From Hexactinellida sp. DTS-2022 (Eukaryota; Porifera; Hexactinellida), in contig JAPNXP010000012.1 of assembly GCA_028753945.1 (NCBI GenBank), positions 868,001 to 932,000 on the forward strand: 64,000 nucleotides of DNA, in the 5' to 3' direction. Positions 55,548 through 64,000 of the stretch are shown here, in pieces. The position numbers and the translations under genes were made by a program. The number at the start of each line of letters is the position of its first letter. Position 1 is the stretch's first letter. The notes beneath the pieces were generated by a model that was not told where the DNA came from, did not search any database, and saw only the letters and a program-made list of their open reading frames with translations.

Positions 55548-58500
55548 ATGCCTAACAAATGTTCAGCTCCTGCCTGTAAAGGGAACTACAGTTCGACTGA
55601 TGTGCACGTAACCGTGTTCAAACTCCCCAATGAACCGCCTGAACTGAGACAGAAATGGATTAGTGCGCTATATCTAGAAGATATTCACCCAAACACATTT
55701 GTATGTGAGAAGCATTTTCGTGATGAAGACATCTGTCGTTCTTATTCTGTACCTTCTGGGCCTAGTGGATCCATTCAACAAATTCCTCGAAAGGTACCAG
55801 TGCTTCTTAAAGGCGCCATTCCTTGTATCTTACCTGGATGTCCTAAGTATCTTTCAATACCCTCATCGTCTACGTCGAGTAAACGTTTGAAAATGGACTC
55901 GAAAGAAGCTCAGTTTTTTGTTCAGGCAATTCAAGAGAGCCAGCAAACTGCTGAAGTTGCTCAGGAGAGGTTTAGTATAGATACTTTAGACGTATTAAAG
56001 GAAAAGCTTAATCTCATTTCTCTCAACAACTGGTTACTTTGGTCTACCTGTGATAATTTTGTTCATTTCATACTTCCACATATAGAAAATTCTAAGATCA
56101 CAATCCAAGCCAGCCTAACAATTAATTCTCATTTGGGAACCAAAGCTTTTTGCCATAACCAACCTACCCCCCTATCCATCAAATGCTTGACAGATGTACG
56201 CCAAATTGAAGTCCTTCTCAGTGAATGTTACTCATACCTAAATGATGATCATCACACAGATATAGTGCAACATCACATTGATTCAGCGAAAAAGCACATT
56301 ATCAAGGCAATGGATAATATTGAGAAATTTAGTCTTGATGACACAGAATCAGAGTTAAAAGAGAAAGTTAGCGTTTCTACTTATCTCCCTCGACTCCAAT
56401 TTATTTTATGTCAGATCGAGAATGCCACAGTCGCAAAGAATAGGCGAAGATACAATATCCTAACGCAGGTATGCCAATTAATTAGTTTTTTTAACGATTT
56501 AATTGACACAAATATATTATAAACACGTGTTTACCGCAAACTTTGAACATTATATAATTGTATATTCACTACTTCCTTATGACATTGTTATTGATTTTTT
56601 TACATCTACAGTCGAAATCGGGTTTTTTTGCCCCCCAAAATGCACGACAAAAGGAGGCAAAAAAACCCAATAAGCAAAAAAACCCGATGGAAAACACATT
56701 AAGATATCTCATTTTTGCACGACAAAAGGAGGCAAAAAAACCCAATAAGCAAAAAAACCCGTGGCAAAAAAACCCGATTTCGACTGTACACTCAACTCCT
56801 ATTATAACCAAGCCTGATATTCTGAAATACCTGGTTATATCGAAGTTGTCTCGAAGAGCCGAAAACTATTTTTGAATAAAATGCTCTCAACCAATTTGAT
56901 ATACACGTAAATATTGAAATGCTTTTGTATATAATAAAATAATGGGGGGGGGTCCTTGAGCTTCAGCATAGAGGAGTTGACTGTGGTAGTGATCATCCAG
57001 TTCTGAATTTACTTTATAGTTCTATTTTTATTTTAGATATTATCGCTCAAGGCTCATATTTATTCTCGCGCATGCTATAATTATTTACAGTCTCTTGACT
57101 GTCTATCTCTTCCACATTTTAACACACTAGAGAGATTATACCATCCTATTGGACTACAGAGCGAATACTTTCTTTTCTTGAAAAACGTGGCTTGTGAATT
57201 CTCAACTCAACAAAAGAATGTAATTATTCAAATAGATGAAGTCCATGTCAAATCCGATATAACTTATAAAGGAGGCAAAATTATTGCACCTTCTTTGGAC
57301 ACAGAAGATCCTATACGGACGGTTTTAGCAATTATGGTGTCAAGTCTGCACAAAAAATGGTCATCGATTGTTCGCCTAGTTCCCCTAGCATCTACCCAAG
57401 CAACGAATTTATATCTTACTATCAAATCTGTAATTTGCGACGTTGAAAAATGCGGTCTCTATGTCCATGTACTTTGTTCTGATAATTATCCTCAAAATGT
57501 TAAAATATATAAACAGTTTTCTCCCGATAAAAAAACTCTCACTCCTATCGTTCCTCACCCGGTCGACATTACCAGGAACCTTTTCCTATTCTTTGATCCT
57601 GTTCATATTTTGAAAACTATTCGCAATAATTGGATTAATACAAAAGATTTCAACCACACTTTTGTTTTTCCTAATTTTGAAGAAATTTCTAACATCTCTA
57701 CGAAATACCCTCTTACGAATTTCAAAGCGTGTTTTGAAGATGTACGATTACTTTACAGACAAGAGCAACACTCTTTCGCCAAAATCGCACATCAATTGAC
57801 AGCAAAAGCATGCTGGCCTTCAACTTTTGAGCGTCAGAATGTAAAACTTGCTCTAAAGGTTTTTAGCGAGTCAACTAGCGCTGGTTTAAAAATTCAGAAC
57901 AATTCGCGAATTGATAATTTTAAAACGCAATCAGCAGAATTTATCTCTATTATTGTTAACATCTGGAAAATTTTTAATGTTAGTACACCTCAGAAGGGCA
58001 TCCGTTTGAGAGATGAAATTTCTAATCCTCTTGTAAATGCAGATCCTCGCTTCTTATTCTTAGAGCGAGTTGTATTTTGGCTTGAAGCTTGGGAAGCAAA
58101 TTCAAAATCAAATAAATCATCCTTATCCCGCCAAACATTCACTAGTTTAAAGCATACATGTCAAGCACTACCACATATAGTTAACCATCTAACAAATAAT
58201 TGCGGATTTTCTTACGTCTTAACTTCTTTTCTTCAGAATGACCCGTTAGAACATCATTTTGGACTATACAGACAGATGTCAGGTGCTAACTACCATATTT
58301 CCTACTGCCAAATTCTAGAGTCAGAGCGTAGACTCAAACTATCCAGTATACTTAAACTTTATCAAACTAGTGCAGAACAGATTTCTGTTAGGGACTTCAT
58401 CAGAAAATTCTCAAATTGTCCTGATGAGTTAGTGTCTTCAACTGTTTCATCTGAAACCATAGAAGAATTGCTAAACCAACTTCCAGAATTAGAAACTATC

Positions 58501-59019
58501 ATGTACGACTCCCAAACATTGCAAGCACTAGTTTTTATGGCTGGTTATACTGTGCACAAATTTTATATGAGATCTACGAAATGTTCCACATGCCTGAATT
58601 TCCTCACAATCGACAAGGAATTTCTGTTCGAACAACTACCTGATTCAAAGTATACCTATCTGGAAATCGTTGACAGAGGATCACTCAAGTGGCCTTCAGA
58701 TAGTATTATAGATGCAGTAGTTGTTTTATGGAGAATTTTTGTTACTATTGATGGAAATAACTCACTAATGACCGTATTGGTCCAAGGAGCTTCTCGACAT
58801 ATATTGGTTTCTCTAGGTATTACATATATAGAAAATAATGATAGTGAAACATGGAGAAATACATGTCCCTCTTGTAGCACTGCTTATTGGGATATTTTGA
58901 AGCACTTGTATTCCGTCATGGCGAATTGTTTGATATCAAACAAAGTTAAAAATTTCAATTCAGACATAGCTGCTCGTGGAGATAATTCGCGAAAGGCAAA
59001 GAAATTTACACACAATTAA
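55548..59019 (+). CDS. P-element/THAP9-like transposase (two exons)
   Basis: Exon 1 (55548-56468) and exon 2 (57037-59019) join in phase (acgcag/gtatgc, ttttag/atatta) into 967 residues without an internal stop, close to the ~900 residues of human THAP9. Residues 1-90 are a THAP zinc finger: C5, C10, W37, C53, H56, then F57. Helical residues lie at ~110-140 and 220-300. The second exon has the P-element catalytic core: IQIDEVHV, LCSDNYPQN, then FFDPVHILKTIRNNW, and later QNDPLEHHFGLYRQMSG, the family's hallmark. Cysteine pairs near the C-terminus (CSTC, CPSC) may bind zinc. The product binds DNA and would catalyse GTP-dependent cut-and-paste. The open frame suggests a recently active or domesticated gene. 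The intron holds two MITEs. Confidence 0.85.
56609..56786. mobile_element. TA-flanked MITE with poly-A arms (THAP9-like intron)
   Basis: The ends cagtcgaaatcgggtttttt and aaaaaacccgatttcgactg are inverses. It is the second copy of the family at 39930-40090. Internal gcacgacaaaaggaggc occurs twice. Confidence 0.85.
56789..56983. mobile_element. Degraded TA-flanked MITE (THAP9-like intron)
   Basis: The ends cactcaactcctattataac and gaggagttgactg resemble the cagtcaactcccgttataac family. It lies back to back with the previous MITE. Confidence 0.6.
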
Positions 59020-59705
59020 AATGTTCTATGTTATTTATTTATGTTTTACGCACGTATATATGCACTTATATTGGTAACCATCTCTTAGAAATGTTTTAGA
59101 GAACCAAAAACAATCAATACGTGTATTTACTTTTACTTTCTTATATTATTAAACAGATTGAATGGCCTTCGCGCTTATCCATGGTCTTTTAATGGTTAAT
59201 CCTTTTATTGAGTCATCTATGACCAAACATATAATGGAAGGCCTTCTCTGTTTGGGGTTTGTCTCAGGAAATGAATGAGCTCTGGGGGCCCTGACTAATG
59301 TAGGGACTTTCTTTTCAATGTTTCATTTGTTTCGACTCGCGTTCTGTAGCACTCTCGCTTAGTTCTGTTTGGAATATTTTCTCTCCTTTAGGCTTATTTC
59401 TCACCTCTCCCCTCCCTATTTACGTGTGGAATGTAAATATGCGTTTTCCTCACCTTCCCACTGGTAACAGGTTCCTGTTCCTCCTAGGGTACAGCGGGTA
59501 GCTGGAATTTGTCCTAAAATAACTATGGAATTTGTCCTAAATCTATTATATCGGAATTTGTCCTAAAGAAATTCCGAGTTCGGAATATGTCCTAAGGTAA
59601 ATCGGATCTTGAAATTTGTCTTCCCAGTATTTCATAACTACAAAAAATAATGGATACAGTAGGAATATTTACAGTACCCCTCCAAAAGTATTCGTACACA
59701 ACCAC

Positions 59706-59978
59706 CAGGGTTGCCAACTTTTTGTAAGCACAAAGCGTGATATTTTGTCCCTTTTTTGAAAAAAGCGTGAGATTTTGACAAAAAAGCGTGGAAAACAATT
59801 TTCACCTCAAAAAGCAGTATATTCAGAGTTGTGTTTAGCGTCCACCCCTTAATTTTATGCTACTTTCTCATGCGCGGGACGTCCTTTCTAACGTGAAGTT
59901 TTGAATGTAAGCGTGAAATCGTGAGATTAAAAAAAAAGCGTGAGATTCACGCATAAAGCGTGATAGTTGGCAACCCTG
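59706..59978. mobile_element. hAT MITE with 8 bp target duplication
   Basis: Terminal repeats cagggttgccaact and agttggcaaccctg are exact inverses flanked by perfect acaaccac duplications (59698-59705, 59979-59986). Internal aaagcgtgagatt is repeated several times in both halves. Confidence 0.92.
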
Positions 59979-60155
59979 ACAACCACGTTTACCATTTGAA
60001 TTAGTGCAAAATGATTTTATTTAGGAAAGAGATTGCCCTTCAACGACAAGATGTGTATACTAAATGATAAATATACAGTTAAATCTAGTAGTAATAAAGG
60101 ACAGTGATAATAGAGGTAATGACATAAAAGCAGTTAACTAATAGAAATTGCAAAA

Positions 60156-60664
60156 TCACTGAAAAACTTTAAGCACGCAATTTATTTTACCTCTGCAAAT
60201 AGGGAAATCAGCTTTCATGCTCAGTAAGCGATTTGCACATGTTTGACAAAATCCTCCATGCACGAAATCATCATGCAAGAGTGCATAATTTTCTGATCTA
60301 AGCAACAGACATACGTGACATTTTTCAGAATGTTCGTCTTCGTTATCTGTTGAAACATCTAAAGAATCCTCCAAGGTGTTGGATATTTTTGAAGACATAT
60401 GACCACTTCCGAGGTCTCCGCGACCTATAGTTAATGTAATTGCATCTAAATATTCTAATTCGCTAAATGATCCATTCAAATATTTTTCTTTAGCAAAATT
60501 TCTCCGATCTGTTTTCGTCTTTGTATAAGAATTAGGTCCTCTAGTAGTAATGCACATTTAATATATATTGAACCTTCACATTCTCTCGCTTTTACATAGC
60601 GGAAGCCTTCACACTCATAATTTTTCGAATTTAACTTTTTACCTTCAACGATACTATATTCCAT
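60156..60664 (-). pseudogene. FLYWCH-RING remnant of a MULE protein
   Basis: On the minus strand an N-terminal FLYWCH-like piece (YECEGFRYVKA, GSIYIKCALL) begins at an ATG at 60664. A second frame, overlapping it from 60557, has an acidic stretch (STDNEDEHSEK) and a RING-like tail: CHVCLLL, VHGGFCQTCANRLL, FPICRGK. The transposase core between the two domains is deleted. Compared with the MULE at 42430-42684, this RING keeps the His but lacks the preceding Cys. The two halves are in different frames here, so a single product would need a shift or splice. Confidence 0.65.
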
Positions 60665-61166
60665 GTAAACGAAAGATTGCGAAATAACAAATGGATAATT
60701 TCATATTAATTTGTCATAATGCTAGTCAAAGAATGTTTTATACGTTAAGTGTGCATTGTAGAATTCCTAACAGAGGCTGTAATTTCATTTGTCAAGAGTA
60801 TTAAGCAACCAATCAGTTATTTGTGTTCCATCAGTTATTTTTACAATATAGACAAGTACAGCTGCAATTTTGGATTTTTTTAGGACAAATTCCGAACTCG
60901 GATTTTTATTAGGACAAATTCCAAATAATGGTTTAGGACAAATTCCGAACTCGGATTTTTTTAGGACAAATTCCAAATAATGGTTTAGGACAAATTCCGA
61001 ACTCGGATTTTTTTAGGACAAATTCCAAATAATGGTTTAGGACAAATTCCGAGGTCGGAATTTCTTTAGGACAAATTCAGACATTGGGCTTAGGACAAAT
61101 TCCGAACTCAGAAATTAGGACAAATTCCAAAGCTGGTTAGGACAAATTCCGACTTCCCGGTACAGC

Positions 61167-61796
61167 CTCAGAAGAGAGTTTGCATTGATAGAACTCTCGT
61201 TTGTTTCTATTTTCGCTTCGTTATAGAATTATGTTACTTCTGTGAATGATAGTTCGCCGCTGTCGCTTCGTGTTAGTTCAATCGGCGGTTATTATCGATT
61301 TGGTTTGCGAAGGGTTTGTCTCGTCCCACGCGTAAAAAGAGGTTGCCCTGGTTACCTCTATTTCCGGAGGTATTTCTGTGTTCTCTAATGAGTCTAATCT
61401 GATTGGTTCGCGCGCTAGGGGAGGGATCCCCTCCAGACTCTTCCATTTCTTGCTTCGAAGTTTTTCAATTTTGGAAATGTGCCAACGAAGGACTTCTCTT
61501 TTTGCTTATCGATTTGTTTCATTTTGTTGTCATAAAAAGTTGGGTTTACTTTGAAATTCACTTTCCTAACGAAATTTGTTTTCCACTCTTCATTTTGGAC
61601 ATTTGATTTCGTTTCATTTCCCTTTTATTGCCCCTCTAGTTATTTGTTGACACATCCTCTTTGTAATTGTATTTATTGACTGCTTTGTGAATTTATTGTG
61701 TACCTTTTGACACCTATTCATAACTGAATGGGACAGACCAGACAATAGAATACAGACAGAACATATCTGAGTGGTTTTATTTACTGAAACTAACAA
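61167..61796. other. Region between MULE and family A
   Basis: Base composition is less AT-rich than its surroundings to ~61450. This is probably DIRS-derived sequence displaced by the MULE. No open frame with a recognisable domain was found. Confidence 0.35.
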
Positions 61797-62986
61797 CTAA
61801 AAATCCAAATTTGCAGCTGTACCGACACATGTTCCTTTGGGGGCACTATATTTTGGTGGTTGGTTATTTGATAGTGCCTCCAAAGGAAAATTAAGTCTGC
61901 ACAGCTGCAATTTTGGAATTTTTTCGCCATGTCATCAACACTATGAAGATGTTAAAATCATTTCAGAAAGGTGTTTCGAAATATAACGACCCTTAGTCTG
62001 TTGGAAGTTTCGTTTTAGCATGTATATAATAGGTGATGAGTCAGCATTTTTATGTGCAGGTTGGGACCCGTTGGGTACTCACCCAACACCAACCAATACA
62101 TTCGAAATATCAAATTCACAAAGTTGTAAAATCACTTTTCTTTGAAGATGTCATCATCACCTCAAGGTGTCAAGATCCATTTGTAGAGGTATTACGTTGC
62201 ATAAAGACCAATTGATAAAAAGAAAGGCTGTTTCTATCTTGTATCATCTCTAAGATTAATGCTATATTAGTATAAATAATTATTCATATTATTTATTAAA
62301 ATCAGACGCAACACTATACCGAGTATATATACCAACTAGTCATATTATTTGACCTACAGCAGCGTTAACAACTAAAGCGATAATTGTTACCGCTACTTTT
62401 AAGGAAAGTGTTAAATTGCGTCAGCTTGCAGCATAACCATACTCTATCATTGCCTAGCTACGATTTGAAGAAGAATCAATATATTATTACAATTAGTATT
62501 ACATTAGAACCTAACTTTAAATTGTGAAGTATGGCTAATAGCAGTAAAAAGCTAGGTGAGAATGACTAACGCAACTTATTTCTGGATAAAAGAAGTAACT
62601 CATTTAACAAATTGACTTATTTCTGGATAAAAGACTTCACTTAATAACAAATGAACTTATAATGGATTAAAAACAACTAAACTACTAACAAATCAACATT
62701 TGAATAACAGAATTTCATGGTGAATCCAATGGTGAAATAAAAATTGCGGGTTTAGTATAACATTTTTTAGTTATGGACCAGAAAAAATTTCAAAGGTGTC
62801 AAAGTGGTATTTAAAAAATGGTCTTTCAAAAATTTGGCTCGAGGTGCACATCTGTAACATATGGGACACGGACACCGATGCTAAAATTTTGAGCTCCGGA
62901 GAAATCTAACTCTGGCCTGTAGAGCGGATACGGACTAAAAAACAAACAAACAAACCAAGGCAGTAAGATTAGAACTGGGCCACTAT
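61797..62986 (+). repeat. Family A unit with a truncated family B end
   Basis: A hairpin (61800-61922) and body in plus orientation. The central part (about 62300-62700) is not like the other units and may be a replaced segment. The unit ends at ctctg…tacggact near 62936. A family B leader (ccaaggcagtaagattagaa) follows and is cut at gggccactat by the element at 62987. Confidence 0.75.
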
Positions 62987-63079
62987 CAGGGCCGGCGGAA
63001 GCTAGTGAGAGGTGGGGCGGCCTTGTATTATGACAGAAAAAGTGGGGCGGCCCAGGCCGCCCCTCTTCCGCAGGCCCTG
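62987..63079. mobile_element. hAT-like MITE, cagggccggcggaag family
   Basis: The ends cagggccggcggaag and cttccgcaggccctg are inverted repeats; ggtggggcggcc and ggccgcccc form inner arms. It is 93 bp and interrupts a family B palindrome. It is a relative of the exonised element in the caspase at 15655-15796. Confidence 0.75.
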
Positions 63080-63640
63080 CAGACGGTACGGTGCAACCTC
63101 TATAAGTGGGGGAGCTTGGGACGGGCAAAATTTTAATTGCCTCCCATTCCCCAGTTATAATTTTCAATGGATAGACACTACATATGGTCATATTATGAAA
63201 TATATACTTATGTTAGGTAACTAAACGAGATTAGCAACGGATAATTATGCTGTTCATTAGCAATCAATCCCCGCTCACACGAGATTATGCGCATTCACTA
63301 ATTAGTAGATTATATATACTTACAACTAATTTACTACTGTATTTCTCAGTCAATTATCCGATTGGGTCAACCAATCGTCCGATTCAGTCAACCAATTATC
63401 CAAATCCATTCTAAGGATGCTAACGATATTGATAATGATAGTAATAAGACATAAATTATATATAATGGTAATAGTGTTGATAGAGATTAGTATATTATAC
63501 TATAGATCTTCGAGTCTAGTAGCTTTAGCTAACAGTTAATACATGGTAAAATGCATTGAGTGTGGCAGCTTGTGTAATACTTTGTAAAGCTCCTGGGCAA
63601 AATATACAATAGTAATTGCCTTCTTGCTGATACAAATTAG
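63080..63640. other. Unassigned AT-rich region
   Basis: No gene. The string ccgattgggtcaaccaat near 63359 is partly repeated just after it (ccgattcagtcaaccaat). Confidence 0.4.
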
Positions 63641-63642
63641 AG

Positions 63643-63955
63643 CCGAGTGATAAGACAAGAACACGACACTACACGAATTCGTGTTCGTGTCGTGTTAGGC
63701 CAAAGTTTTCGTGTTCGTGTTCACAGTTCATGTCTCGTGTCGTGTTTGTGTCGTGTTGGGCAAAGATTTTCGTGTTCGTGTCGATTTCGTGTTCAAAGTT
63801 CAGGTATCGTGTCGTGTTTGTGTCGTGTTCGGTTAAAGTTTCATGGGGGTTTTGTTATTAATATTATTAGGGCCGAAACGAATATTCGAAATGTAACGAA
63901 CGAACCTTTTTCTAAACGAACGAATATTCGAATATTCGTTCGTTTGGATGACTAA
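63643..63955. repeat. Repeat-cored hAT-like pieces (cgtgtt and cgaatattcg)
   Basis: From 63655 to 63840 the sequence is made of cgtgttcgtgtcgtgtt-type repeats. From 63870 a second piece starts agggccgaaacgaatattcg and contains iterated cgaacgaa and gaatattcg motifs. Starts of the agggccga type resemble hAT termini. Target duplications and full ends could not be set. Confidence 0.5.
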
Positions 63956-64000
63956 GCATTAAATCAATTTCTAGAGACAAAATACATTGGAAAATAGGTT

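Larger units (their letters stand above)
59496..61158 (-). mobile_element. Short MULE with long repeat-rich ends
   Basis: The 8 bp repeats ggtacagc flank it (59488-59495 and 61159-61166). The ends gggtagctggaatttgtcc and ggacaaattccgacttccc are inverted. Subterminal arrays of ggaatttgtcctaaa on the left, and of its inverse (at least 11 copies, 60880-61150) on the right, parallel the iterated ends of the MULE at 40928. It encodes only the FLYWCH and RING-like parts and contains a hAT MITE. It is non-autonomous, since the DDE core is absent. Confidence 0.85.
59155..61650 (+). mobile_element. DIRS-type fragment (broken), split by a MULE
   Basis: The sequence at 59190-59240 matches, in the opposite orientation, the DIRS element at 55254-55300 and encodes a similar segment (MVNPFIESSM against MVNPYIESSM). 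The fragment continues to ~59487, where a MULE is inserted (59496-61158), and probably resumes at 61159 for a few hundred bases of less AT-rich sequence. It is old and broken; the right boundary is a guess. Confidence 0.45.

Noticed and set aside
56558-56875. Open frames rich in ARQKEAKKPNKQK in the THAP9-like intron and near 39809
   Set aside because: They are read-through of the poly-A/T arms of a MITE that occurs at both places.

Overview
This is nuclear DNA from an invertebrate animal. It is AT-rich, its genes carry spliceosomal introns, and most of it is repeats. The host genes are a group of caspase-family genes and an ankyrin-repeat gene of the ANKRD11/12 type. The mix of CARD-caspases, a Roc-COR-like GTPase, DIRS-type elements and P-element-like THAP transposases fits an early-branching animal such as a sponge, cnidarian or placozoan. 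I cannot name the species from sequence alone.

Layout. 1-12.7 kb: head-to-tail array of an unclassified ~1.2-1.35 kb repeat (family A), each unit joined to a ~120 bp hairpin, with a short palindromic repeat (family B) at some junctions. 12.7-24 kb: a caspase cluster, all on the minus strand. It holds a degraded p10 fragment, a 1080-residue GTPase-COR-CARD-caspase, a protein with two catalytically dead caspase folds, an intact-looking 268-residue caspase in three exons, and a second degraded fragment. Near-identical ~0.7 kb segments flank the cluster about 10 kb apart. 24.7-29.7 kb: more family A, split by a long palindromic (foldback) element. 30.5-38.3 kb: the three-exon ANKRD11/12-like gene, with introns full of small inverted-repeat elements. 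39.3-47.6 kb: nested transposons (foldback, then MULE, then hAT, then a smaller element), a second foldback and a broken DIRS fragment. 47.6-51.8 kb: nested non-autonomous elements, including one built from AGGTCA half-sites, then more family A. 51.8-55.3 kb: a second broken DIRS element, on the minus strand. 55.5-59.0 kb: an intact-looking two-exon P-element/THAP9-like transposase gene. 59.2-61.6 kb: a DIRS fragment split by a short MULE that encodes FLYWCH plus RING only. 61.8-64 kb: family A and hAT-like repeat-cored pieces.

Biological reading. The caspase cluster looks like an expanding cell-death or immune module: an NTPase/CARD sensor fused to its own protease, an adjacent dead-caspase protein that could act as scaffold or decoy, and a simple effector-type caspase. 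The two MULE copies share an architecture (N-terminal FLYWCH, DDE core in one copy, C-terminal RING-like domain). A string of short stem-loops recurs three times with changed stem sequence but preserved pairing, which makes it a candidate structured RNA or hairpin element. All functional statements are inferred from motifs seen by eye; no searches were run.
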